From an uncultured Alphaproteobacteria bacterium (GTDB taxonomy: Bacteria > Pseudomonadota > Alphaproteobacteria > Rs-D84), in the NCBI GenBank assembly GCA_944389265.1, contig CALXLS010000004.1, positions 1-64,000 of the forward strand: a stretch of 64,000 nucleotides of DNA, given 5' to 3'. Position numbers and translations under genes: made by a program. The notes under the pieces were generated by a model. The model was not told the DNA's origin. It did no database searches and saw only the letters and a list, made by a program, of their open reading frames with translations. Positions 18,162 to 26,223 of this stretch are shown in pieces. Every line of letters begins with the position of its first letter. Position 1 is the first letter of the stretch.

Positions 18162-20465
18162 ATGAAATGGACTTATGATTGGTTAAAAGACTATTTAAAA
18201 ACAGATGCAGATGCGTCTCGGGTTGCGGATACTTTGACTCGGACAGGGTTAGAGGTTGAAGATTTAATAGAACCTGTTGCACCAATTGCTGCAAAAATTG
18301 TTGAATGCACAGCGCATGAAAACAGTGACCATTTGCATGTATTAAAAGTAGACGACGGCAGCGGTACTTTGCGTCAGGTAGTGTGTGGTGCACCGAATGC
18401 GCGCGTTGGTTTAATATCTGCGCTGGCGCGTCCTGGTTGCGTAATAGAAGGTCATGAAATACAAAGTGGTAAATTGCGTGGCGTATTATCAGACGGTATG
18501 ATGTGCAGTGGTCGTGAACTGGGGATAAATGAAGACCACAGTGGTATTATTGAATTACCAGAAGATACACAAATAGGTTCTGCTGTAATAAATGCGGAAA
18601 CTGTTTTTGATGCGGGTATTACACCGAACCGTCCAGATTATTTAGCGGTACGCGGTATAGCACGTGATTTGGCTGCTTGTGGTTTAGGTGAATATATCGC
18701 ACCAAAAGATGAGGTTTTATCGCCTGTAAAAGGTGCAAGAAAAGTAAACATAGAAACAGATAAATGTCCTGTATATCAATTCTGTGAAATACATGACATA
18801 AAAATTGCACCAAGTTCAAGCACTGTAAAGTCACGCCTTGCGGCGATTGGTATAAATCCAAAGAATGCACCGATAGATGCGACAAATTATATTTGTTATG
18901 ATATGGCGCAGCCCATGCACTGTTTTGATGCAGATGAAATCGAAGGTGATATAACAGTTCGTAATGCAAAGAATGGTGAAAAGTTCACAGACTTGTTTGG
19001 CAGCGAACATGAATTATCTGATGCAGATGTAGTAATTGCGGACGAAAAAGGCATCCTTGCATTAGCAGGTGTTGTTGGTGGTGCGCGTGGAATGACGACA
19101 GATAATACAAAAAATATTATTTTAGAAAGCGCATATTTCAATCCTGTTTCTGTTCGTAAGACTTCAAAGCGAATTGGTGTATCAACAGATTCTTCATATA
19201 GATATGAACGTGGCATTGACCCAACGATTACAGGTATAGCACTATCAAAAGCGGTCAAAATAATAACGGATGCATGTGGTGGGAAAATAGTAGGAACAGG
19301 TATTGGTGGTGAAATACCGAAAGAATCACGTGCAATAAAATATAGCCCAGACTTGTTTAAGAAAAAAACAGGTATAGATATGGACGCACCGCGTCAGCGC
19401 GAGATTTTAGAAAAACTAGGTTTTAGTGTTTCAGAAGATAAAGGTATTTGGACAATAGTACCAACATCTGCGCGTGTTGATGTAGAATTGCCAGAAAATA
19501 TAGTGTCTGAATTGATACGAGTATATGGTTATGACAATATATCAAAGGTTGCAAAGCATACAGCATCTGACGCAGCAAAGCATACTGATTATTATATGAG
19601 CATAAAAAATGAATTGTCTGCTCGTGGTTTGAATGAAGCAAAATCATTTGGTTTTGGAAATTCAAAGATAGAAAGTTTGCTATCAGATAAACCTAGTGTA
19701 AAGATTGCAAATCCTATTGTAAATACGATGGATACAGCAAGAAATAATCTGCTTGGTTCATTATTAGAATTTGTTGCAGAAAATGAAAAGCGTGGTTTAC
19801 CAGATTTAAATATATTTGAATTAGGAACAGTTTTTGATGGTGATATGCCAGAACAACAGCATACACAAATCTGTATAATTCGCAGTGGAAATACATCACC
19901 AAAACATTGGCAACGTAGAAATCGTGCATATGACATATATGATGTAAAGGCAGATTTAATTGCATTAATGCATGGTCAGAATTTTACTGTATGTGCAGAT
20001 AATGCACCGCTTTGGGCACATCCATTTAGATATGGTGCAATTATGCAAGGAAAGAAAAAGATAGCAGAATTTGGTGAATTACATCCATCAGTTGCGCATG
20101 CGATGAAGATAAAAACGCCTGTTATGATAGCGATTGTGGAAGATGTAGAAAATTTACCGAAAGCAAAGAAATCGAAAGAACCTGTAATAAGTGAATTTCA
20201 GCCTATTACGCGTGATTTTGCATTTATTGTAGATTCTGAATTTCCTGCAGAAAAACTAACAAGTGTTGCGGTATCAAGTGATAACAGAATACAGGATGTG
20301 ATAGTATTTGATGCATTTGATATGGGTGACGGCAAGAAGTCAATAGCATTTACAATAACAATAATACCGACAGAAAATATGTCTGATGAAGATTTACTAA
20401 AACTTCAAGATAAGGTCATAGAAAATGTCGAAAAGAAATGTAATGCAAAGATAAGAGACAAATAA
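18162..20465 (+). CDS. pheT: Phenylalanyl-tRNA synthetase beta subunit
   Basis: A 767-residue subunit. An N-terminal EMAP/tRNA-binding domain (about 40-150, HENSDHLHVLKVDDG, VCGAPNARVG) is followed by the B3/4 domain, B5 domain and a C-terminal anticodon-binding FDX-ACB domain (PITRDFAFIVDSEFPAEKL). Slightly shorter than typical (about 790-800). It follows pheS and ends at a strong terminator. Confidence 0.98.
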   Translation: MKWTYDWLKDYLKTDADASRVADTLTRTGLEVEDLIEPVAPIAAKIVECTAHENSDHLHVLKVDDGSGTLRQVVCGAPNARVGLISALARPGCVIEGHEIQSGKLRGVLSDGMMCSGRELGINEDHSGIIELPEDTQIGSAVINAETVFDAGITPNRPDYLAVRGIARDLAACGLGEYIAPKDEVLSPVKGARKVNIETDKCPVYQFCEIHDIKIAPSSSTVKSRLAAIGINPKNAPIDATNYICYDMAQPMHCFDADEIEGDITVRNAKNGEKFTDLFGSEHELSDADVVIADEKGILALAGVVGGARGMTTDNTKNIILESAYFNPVSVRKTSKRIGVSTDSSYRYERGIDPTITGIALSKAVKIITDACGGKIVGTGIGGEIPKESRAIKYSPDLFKKKTGIDMDAPRQREILEKLGFSVSEDKGIWTIVPTSARVDVELPENIVSELIRVYGYDNISKVAKHTASDAAKHTDYYMSIKNELSARGLNEAKSFGFGNSKIESLLSDKPSVKIANPIVNTMDTARNNLLGSLLEFVAENEKRGLPDLNIFELGTVFDGDMPEQQHTQICIIRSGNTSPKHWQRRNRAYDIYDVKADLIALMHGQNFTVCADNAPLWAHPFRYGAIMQGKKKIAEFGELHPSVAHAMKIKTPVMIAIVEDVENLPKAKKSKEPVISEFQPITRDFAFIVDSEFPAEKLTSVAVSSDNRIQDVIVFDAFDMGDGKKSIAFTITIIPTENMSDEDLLKLQDKVIENVEKKCNAKIRDK

Positions 20466-20480
20466 AAAAAGAATAAAAAG

Positions 20481-20506
20481 CACCGATATAAATCGGTGTT
20501 TTTTTT
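20481..20506 (+). terminator. Terminator after pheT
   Basis: Stem CACCGAT (20481-20487) / ATCGGTG (20492-20498), loop ataa, followed by eight T. Confidence 0.9.
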
Positions 20507-20555
20507 CTTATTTTTATTAATTGATTTGTTGTGTCTGTATGTTAATATAAGCGCA

Positions 20556-20731
20556 TGCGCAGGGTGTTCCTGTGCAGAGGATTCAAGACCTATTGCACTG
20601 TCGTCGAATAACGACGTAAAACAAAAACTCCGACCATATAGGTTGGAGGGTTGCGAATATATTGAATAAGCACGCTATTTACAGTGAATAGTCTTGAACC
20701 TCCAACCACCTATTTTTTTTGGTGGTTTTTT
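20556..20731 (+). ncRNA. Unrecognised structured RNA, copy 1 (tandem with copy 2)
   Basis: Promoter TTGATT (20521-20526), 16 nt, TAATAT (20543-20548). 5' hairpin TGCGCAGG / CCTGTGCA (20556-20563, 20569-20576) with loop GTGTT. Long closing stem 20577-20600 with 20682-20702, about 21 bp with single bulges A20581, C20590 and G20595. Internal hairpins: CGTCG-aataa-CGACG (20602-20616) and CTCCGACC / GGTTGGAG (20628-20648, loop atata). Conserved segment GAATATATTGAATAAG at 20655-20670. Terminator AACCACC / GGTGGTT (20704-20727) plus T. Alternative 9-bp pairing: 20641-20649 with 20699-20707, excluding the second hairpin, the base of the closing stem and the terminator. Class unknown; either a cis-acting leader or an independent sRNA. 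Confidence 0.85.
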
Positions 20732-20771
20732 ATTGTTTGATTTATTTCAATTATGTTGTTAATATGAAAAA

Positions 20772-20955
20772 GACATAGGGTGTTCCTATGTTGAGGATTC
20801 AAGACCTCTGGCACTGTCGTCGGGTAGCGACGTAAAAAACACTCCGGCCATAATTGGTTGGGTGGTTGTGAATATATTGAATAAGCAACAATTTTTTTAC
20901 AGTGAATAGTCTTGAACCTCCGAACACCAACGAAAGCAGGTGTTTTTTCTTTTTT
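20772..20955 (+). ncRNA. Unrecognised structured RNA, copy 2
   Basis: Promoter TTGATT (20737-20742), 17 nt, TAATAT (20760-20765). 5' hairpin ACATAGG / CCTATGT (20773-20779, 20785-20791), loop GTGTT: the stem differs from copy 1 but pairs. Closing stem 20793-20816 with 20900-20920, with a partly mismatched middle. Internal hairpins CGTCG-ggtag-CGACG (20818-20832) and TCCGGCC / GGTTGGG (20843-20862). GAATATATTGAATAAG at 20870-20885, enclosed by GTTG/CAAC. Terminator AACACC / GGTGTT (20923-20944) plus long T-run. The antiterminator-like pairing 20857-20865 with 20917-20925 has 7 of 9 pairs. It ends 21 nt before the start of the secreted protein at 20977. Confidence 0.85.
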
Positions 20956-20976
20956 CAAAGAAAACGGAGATCAAGA

Positions 20977-21420
20977 ATGAAAAAATCTTTTTTTATAATA
21001 ATTTGTGCATCTGTTGTTATTTCGCATGCAAATGCAAAAGTATACAGATGTATAACAAAAGCAAGCAGTGGAAATGCGCTTAGTTGTAGTGCTGCACCAT
21101 CAGATAGTACTGCAGAATGGAAATTAAATTGTTCTTTTCAGAATGCAGAAGGAACACAAAAAACTTTTGAAGCAAAGGGTTTAGGACTTTGTGGAGATGA
21201 TTATGGTGCAAGTGGTCACAGCAGTATAAATTCTTATGGTTCTTCCAATTCCAATAAATGTTATTGCAGAATGTTTTATCCTTATGGGGGGTCTGGCTAT
21301 TGGTTTTTAGCGACAACTTATTCTGACTATTCGTCTTGTGTAAATAATTGTGCATATAGTTGTTCTATGAAGATTTCAACAGACGCGTCTTTTAGAGAAG
21401 ATGTTTTAATTTATTGGTAA
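20977..21420 (+). CDS. Small secreted Cys-rich protein (CxC...C-x3-C-x3-C type)
   Basis: A 147-residue protein with a Sec signal peptide (residues 1-20, ending ANA). The ATG at 20977 is chosen because CGGAG sits 7 nt before it and it gives the signal peptide. The mature chain has a Ser/Gly-rich middle and a C-terminal block CYCRMFYP, a Trp, then C-x3-C-x3-C. The same block occurs in the next gene (21438) and in the membrane protein at 22807. No known family recognised. Presumably exported and disulfide-bonded. It heads a three-gene operon directly behind RNA copies 1 and 2. Confidence 0.8.
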   Translation: MKKSFFIIICASVVISHANAKVYRCITKASSGNALSCSAAPSDSTAEWKLNCSFQNAEGTQKTFEAKGLGLCGDDYGASGHSSINSYGSSNSNKCYCRMFYPYGGSGYWFLATTYSDYSSCVNNCAYSCSMKISTDASFREDVLIYW

Positions 21421-21437
21421 TTAAAAGAGGAAACAAA

Positions 21438-21815
21438 ATGAAAAAATTAATGTTTTTATTTTTATGTTGTTTTGTGACAAACGCTTTTTCAGCAGAGGTA
21501 AATACTTCTACGAATATTTGTATCAAAACATCCGGAAGTGAATATGCCAGCGGAGGAGATTATGGTTATTTATGGGAAACAGAACTAGGTGGTATTGGAG
21601 TAGGTGTTTGTAGTACCTCAAATAGTTCTTTTACACCAGGCTCAGGATCATATTGTTATTGTAAAATGCTTTATCCCTTTTTTGGTGTGCAGTGGATGTA
21701 CACAGAAGCATTAAGTGATTCTTCTAATTGTTTTAGAACATGCCCTTCCGTATGTGCAAGATATTATCAAAATAACACGAATAATTTTAGAGTGCAACTT
21801 TTGTATTATTTATAA
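21438..21815 (+). CDS. Small secreted Cys-rich protein, paralogue of the preceding gene
   Basis: A 125-residue protein with a signal peptide (residues 1-18, FSA). The start at 21438 has AAAGAGG before it. The C-terminal part CYCKMLYP...W...C-x3-C-x3-C parallels the preceding protein (CYCRMFYP...W...C-x3-C-x3-C), and both end in a similar hydrophobic tail (FRVQLLYYL against FREDVLIYW). This indicates an old tandem duplication. Function unknown. 17 nt separates it from the preceding stop and 12 nt from the next start. Confidence 0.8.
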   Translation: MKKLMFLFLCCFVTNAFSAEVNTSTNICIKTSGSEYASGGDYGYLWETELGGIGVGVCSTSNSSFTPGSGSYCYCKMLYPFFGVQWMYTEALSDSSNCFRTCPSVCARYYQNNTNNFRVQLLYYL

Positions 21816-21827
21816 AAGGATTTTATC

Positions 21828-22121
21828 ATGAAAAAACTATTTATTTTATTTATTCTTTTGTTTCCTGTTTATGGTTTCGCAGATGCGCCATCAACATCTT
21901 GTCCGGCAAGCGATTCTTTTTCTTCTAGCGAGGATCTAATAAAAATAACAAACGGCACATGTCCTTCTGGATATTTACAGTTAAATATGAAGGGGATAAC
22001 TTGTGAAGGAGAGCAATACGGACAAATAATTTGTTATTTGTATGCTTCTGCTAATTACAGTTATACTGATGAAACAGGTACATACGAATTTTCAGACCAT
22101 TGTCCTTATTCTGTAAATTAA
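21828..22121 (+). CDS. Small secreted protein of unknown function
   Basis: A 97-residue protein with a signal peptide (about 1-19, FADA) and five or six cysteines in the mature part, including TSCPASDSFSSSEDL, NGTCPSGYLQL and a C-terminal HCPYSVN. It lacks the CxC block of its two upstream neighbours. AAGGA lies before the ATG. It is the last gene of the operon, ending at a bidirectional terminator. Confidence 0.75.
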   Translation: MKKLFILFILLFPVYGFADAPSTSCPASDSFSSSEDLIKITNGTCPSGYLQLNMKGITCEGEQYGQIICYLYASANYSYTDETGTYEFSDHCPYSVN

Positions 22122-22123
22122 AA

Positions 22124-22148
22124 AAAAGCCGGTATTTGCCGGCTTTTT
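22124..22148. terminator. Bidirectional terminator
   Basis: AAAAGCCGG, loop tatttg, CCGGCTTTTT (22124-22148); serves the secreted-protein operon on plus and nth on minus. Confidence 0.9.
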
Positions 22149-22803
22149 ATATAATTTTATCTGGTGCATTACACCAACGCGCAACAGGACATTCTGCGCA
22201 TTTCGGACGAATTGCTTTGCATGTATATCTGCCATGCAAAACCATAACATGGTTTACCATAGAATGATATTTTTTTGGAATTTTTTGCAGTAGTTTTTCT
22301 TCTACTTTTTCAGGTGTATTATCTAAGTCATCTGCCCAACCAAACCTATGTGATAGTCTGAATACATGAGTATCAACACCTATATTAGGCGCGCCCCATA
22401 AAACATTCATTACAACATTTGCAGTTTTTTGACCAATACCTGGTAATTTCATTAAAGCATCACGATTATGAAATTTTTTTGGAAATTTATAATTTTCATC
22501 CGTATTATTTTCTTCGTCCATTAATCGTGCGGATAAACCAATAATACTTTTTGCTTTGTTGTTAAAGAAAGAAATTACGCGAATATATTTTTTTATTCCG
22601 TCTTCACCAAGTGCCAGCATTTTTGCGGGACTTGGTGCAATGCGGAATAATTCAGGTGTCACTTCATTTACTTTTTTATCGGTTGCTTGTGCAGATAAAA
22701 TAACCGCAACAGCAAAAGTAAATTCATTCGTGCTGTACAGTTCAGAACGAATGTTCATATCGATTGTTTTTGGAACTTCACGAAAATAAATTTCAGGTGT
22801 CAT
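22147..22803 (-). CDS. nth: Endonuclease III
   Basis: A 218-residue base-excision DNA glycosylase/AP lyase. The helix-hairpin-helix LPGIGQKTANVV contains the catalytic Lys, the catalytic Asp is in GVDTHVFRLSHRFG, and a C-terminal [4Fe-4S] loop has C-x6-C-x2-C-x5-C (CKAIRPKCAECPVARWC). It acts on oxidised pyrimidines. It starts 3 nt after the stop of the membrane protein gene and is the last gene of an ileS operon. Confidence 0.97.
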   Translation of the reverse strand: MTPEIYFREVPKTIDMNIRSELYSTNEFTFAVAVILSAQATDKKVNEVTPELFRIAPSPAKMLALGEDGIKKYIRVISFFNNKAKSIIGLSARLMDEENNTDENYKFPKKFHNRDALMKLPGIGQKTANVVMNVLWGAPNIGVDTHVFRLSHRFGWADDLDNTPEKVEEKLLQKIPKKYHSMVNHVMVLHGRYTCKAIRPKCAECPVARWCNAPDKII

Positions 22804-22806
22804 GAC

Positions 22807-23184
22807 TTATAAAGAAAACTCTGCCAATCTTTCTTCACAAACTTTTTGACAGTTTGCTTCGCATTCTGCCTTTACTGCATCTGCGCTATCAGCGTACATC
22901 TCAACAGTATCGACCCAAAGTTTTTCATACATATCATTAGAAACATAACACAGACATCTTGTTGTATATTGTTCCGATTTTACTTGTTCGTCTTTTACAA
23001 CTTTTCCATTCTTAGTTTCATATTTTGCAGAAAAACTTTTTTGCACACCACTGCCTACGCACTGTGAAGTTATTGTCATTTTACTTTTGGTTTCCTTGTT
23101 GTCCAAGGTGCCAATATAAAAACCGGCACCGAACAAACCACATATGATAACTATGCCTAAAATAACATACAGAAATTTACGCAT
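22807..23184 (-). CDS. Membrane-anchored Cys-rich protein with CxC...C-x3-C-x3-C block
   Basis: A 125-residue protein with an uncleaved N-terminal helix (about residues 4-25, GxFGAGFYIG) and a periplasmic domain. The C-terminal block CLC...W...C-x3-C-x3-C has the same cysteine spacing pattern as the secreted proteins at 20977 and 21438 (28 residues between CxC and the triple-Cys run, against 23 and 22), suggesting a shared fold. AAGGAG precedes the ATG. It lies between ileS and nth with short gaps. Function unknown. Confidence 0.75.
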   Translation of the reverse strand: MRKFLYVILGIVIICGLFGAGFYIGTLDNKETKSKMTITSQCVGSGVQKSFSAKYETKNGKVVKDEQVKSEQYTTRCLCYVSNDMYEKLWVDTVEMYADSADAVKAECEANCQKVCEERLAEFSL

Positions 23185-23196
23185 AAAAATTCTCCT

Positions 23197-26100
23197 TTAC
23201 GCTTTCTGAATTGACACAGACAAGTTATAACCTTCTATTTCTGTGTTGTATTCCCCTGCCCCACGTGACATATCTGTAATCAATGCTTCTGACATAATAT
23301 GTTCACGGTGCTGTTCAATTGCATTGGCAAGTGCTGGGTCTGCATCATATTCTAATGTTATTCTATCTGATACATCCATTCCAGCATTTTTACGCGTATC
23401 TTGTATAAAACGCAACGCGTCATTCGCAAGACCTTCTGCAACCAGTTCAGAATTTATTTCTGTGTCCAATACAACGACGGCGGTACTATCTGGCAGTGCG
23501 GCACCTGTTACACCATCTTTGACAGTCAGACGGTTTTCAAATTCGTCTGCATTTAATGTATAAGAACCGACTTTCATAGTATCGCCTGAAATTTCATATT
23601 CACCACGTTTTACTGCAGGTATAATTTCTTTCAACGCACCACCAAGTCTTGCACCAATTTTAGGTGTGATTAGATAGACAAAAGAATCTGCAACAGATGA
23701 AATTTCAGAAGTAAATTCTACTGATTTTACATTTAATTCATCTTTAATTATGTTTGCATATTCTTCTAAATCTACACCCGCAATAGTTAGTTTAGACAGA
23801 GGAAGACGATTGCGTAATTTGTATTGTTCACGCAGTTGTTTACCAACTGAAACAATAGATTGTACGCGACGCATATCATCTACGATTTTTTTATCATAAC
23901 TTTCCGCGAACGGGAACTTTTCAAGATGTACACTTTCTGCGCCTGTCAAGTTCTTATAAATATAGTCACTAATAAATGGTGCAAAAGGTGCAAGAGTGCG
24001 ACACAAATTCGTTAATACGAAATATAATGTGTCGAAAGCATCTTGGTCTTCATCCCAGAAACGTGCGCGTCCACGACGAATATACCAGTTGTTCAGAACG
24101 TCTAAGAAGCGGACAAATTCTTTCATAGCGACATCTGGTTTATATTCATCTAATGCAGTTGCGACAACGCTGATAAGTTCATTTAGTTCTGCTAAAATAT
24201 ATTTATCCAACGCGTTTTCAGAACTTACAGAATCACGTGCAACAATATTTCCTGCGTTTGCATAAAGAGTAAAGAAATGATACGCATTCCACAAAGGAGT
24301 TAATATAGTTTTTGTAGATTCTGTAAAAACTTTACCTTCGATATCAATACCGACAGGTTCTGCTTTTAAGAAATTTGAACCCAGTATGAATAAGCGAACT
24401 GCATCTGCGCCATACTTTTCAATTTGTTCTTCTGGGTTAACAAAGTTCCCCAGTGATTTAGACATTTTCTTTTTATTGTCGTCAACCACCATGCCATTTA
24501 CAGAAACAGTCTTGAAAGCGGGTTTATCGAACAAAGCAGTTGCCAAAACCATCAAAGAATAGAACCAACCACGTGTTTGGTCTTGCCCTTCGATAATATA
24601 GTCTGCAGGGAAAGTTTCTTCAAATTTATCTGCGTTTTCAAACGGGTAATGCAATGATGCAAAAGGCATAGAACCAGATTCAACCCAGCAGTCTAAAACA
24701 TCAGAAATTCTTTTCCAACCGTCTTTTGTAAGTGCATCCAAAGTTGGTCTGTGCAGGTCATGAATTTCCACACCAAAGAAATCTTCCATTTCTGCAATAG
24801 AGCCAAATATTTTGTATTCGCCGTCTTTTTCCCAAATAGGAAGTGGTGTACCCCAGAAACGATTTCTTGATACAGACCAAGGACGTGCACCTTCTATCCA
24901 AGACAAGAATCTGTCACCTGCGGAAGTCCATGTAGTATATTTCTTTGTATTTTCGATAAGTTTTTCACGGATTTTTGGAACATCTATATACCAAGAATCT
25001 GTTGCGCGATAGATAAGTTTTTCTTTACTACGTGGGCCATACGGATAACTATGCTTGTATTGTTCTTTTTTGACAAGGTGTCCATTGTCGCGCAAATATT
25101 GAATAACTTTTGGGTTTGCAACAAAAATGTTTTCCCCGGCCCAATCTTTTACTTCATCAGTAAAGTTTCCATAATCATCTACATTTAAGATTACAGGGAA
25201 TTTTGGGTCAATATTTTTTGCCGCCCAGAAGTCTTCTTCTCCATACGCAGGTGCAATATGAACAATACCTGTACCATCAGAATCAGATACATATTCTGCA
25301 GGTATTACTTGATATAATAAATCAGAAGTACCTTCGTAGTAGTTAAATAATGGTTTATAGTGTAGCCCGACTAAATCACTACCTTTTAATTCACCTACTT
25401 TTTTTGTATTAGCAAATTGCTTTTCATATGCAGATAGTCTGCTTTCTGCGATTACATAAACACTACCATCTTCATCTTGCATACGCAGGTAATTCATATT
25501 TGGGTTTACTGCCAAAGCAGAGTTCGCAGGCAACGTCCAAGGTGTTGTAGTCCATGCTAAAACTCTGTCACCGTTTTCAAGTTCAAACCAAACGGTTATG
25601 GCATCATCAACAACATCTTGATATTCACTAGATGCTTCAGAGTTTGATAAAACAGTACCTAATTTCCAATCAAAAGGATTAACACGATAGTCTTTATAAA
25701 GCAGGCCCTTGTTATGAAGTTCTTTGATTGCCCAGATGACGGATTCCATGTAGTTTTTATCCATGGTGCGATAGCCTTTTTCATCACCACCGTCAACCCA
25801 ACGACCAATACGTTCAATAAACTTTAACCATTCATTAGAATAAGTAAGAACGTCTGCACGACACATATCACAGAATGCTGCAATACCATCTGTTGCGACG
25901 ATATCTTTGGCTTGTCTTCCTTGCTTTTTTTCAACAGATGCTTCTGCAGGCAGGCCATGGCAATCCCAGCCCAATTCACGAACAACATGTTTACCCAGCA
26001 TAGTTTGATAACGACCAACCATATCCTTTACTGCGGATACGCCCAAATGTCCCCAGTGTGGTAAATTATTTGCAAAAGGAGGTCCATCATAAAAAGAGAA

Positions 26101-26223
26101 AGGATGCCCTAATTTTGTTTGATTTAAAGATTTATGAAAAGTGTAGTCTGTGCGCCAGAATGCTAGCATTTCCTGTTCTAACTTTGGAAAATCCGCTTTA
26201 GGTTCTGTTTTCGGGTATGCCAT
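23197..26223 (-). CDS. ileS: Isoleucyl-tRNA synthetase, type 2 (eukaryote-like)
   Basis: A 1008-residue class I synthetase. The ATG at 26223 is chosen over an upstream in-frame start (26277) because GGAG lies 7 nt before it and the protein then begins in the family's usual way. The HIGH-type motif is PPFANNLPHWGHLG, the form of IleRS2, rather than the PPYANGxIHIGH of IleRS1; the KMSKS motif is KKKMSKSLGNF. IleRS2 enzymes are generally insensitive to mupirocin and occur in eukaryotes, some Gram-positives and Rickettsiales. An editing domain and a long C-terminal region are present. Its leader carries a terminator-like hairpin. Confidence 0.96.
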   Translation of the reverse strand: MAYPKTEPKADFPKLEQEMLAFWRTDYTFHKSLNQTKLGHPFSFYDGPPFANNLPHWGHLGVSAVKDMVGRYQTMLGKHVVRELGWDCHGLPAEASVEKKQGRQAKDIVATDGIAAFCDMCRADVLTYSNEWLKFIERIGRWVDGGDEKGYRTMDKNYMESVIWAIKELHNKGLLYKDYRVNPFDWKLGTVLSNSEASSEYQDVVDDAITVWFELENGDRVLAWTTTPWTLPANSALAVNPNMNYLRMQDEDGSVYVIAESRLSAYEKQFANTKKVGELKGSDLVGLHYKPLFNYYEGTSDLLYQVIPAEYVSDSDGTGIVHIAPAYGEEDFWAAKNIDPKFPVILNVDDYGNFTDEVKDWAGENIFVANPKVIQYLRDNGHLVKKEQYKHSYPYGPRSKEKLIYRATDSWYIDVPKIREKLIENTKKYTTWTSAGDRFLSWIEGARPWSVSRNRFWGTPLPIWEKDGEYKIFGSIAEMEDFFGVEIHDLHRPTLDALTKDGWKRISDVLDCWVESGSMPFASLHYPFENADKFEETFPADYIIEGQDQTRGWFYSLMVLATALFDKPAFKTVSVNGMVVDDNKKKMSKSLGNFVNPEEQIEKYGADAVRLFILGSNFLKAEPVGIDIEGKVFTESTKTILTPLWNAYHFFTLYANAGNIVARDSVSSENALDKYILAELNELISVVATALDEYKPDVAMKEFVRFLDVLNNWYIRRGRARFWDEDQDAFDTLYFVLTNLCRTLAPFAPFISDYIYKNLTGAESVHLEKFPFAESYDKKIVDDMRRVQSIVSVGKQLREQYKLRNRLPLSKLTIAGVDLEEYANIIKDELNVKSVEFTSEISSVADSFVYLITPKIGARLGGALKEIIPAVKRGEYEISGDTMKVGSYTLNADEFENRLTVKDGVTGAALPDSTAVVVLDTEINSELVAEGLANDALRFIQDTRKNAGMDVSDRITLEYDADPALANAIEQHREHIMSEALITDMSRGAGEYNTEIEGYNLSVSIQKA

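Noticed and set aside
12380-20000. Many open frames on the opposite strand of the mre, pheT, ileS and other genes
   Set aside because: They have no ribosome sites, no family likeness, and overlap strongly supported genes; they follow from base composition.
20556-20955. The tandem repeat-like hairpins as a CRISPR array or insertion sequence
   Set aside because: Units are about 180 nt with promoters and terminators, spaced unequally, lacking short direct repeats with spacers; no transposase or terminal inverted repeats.
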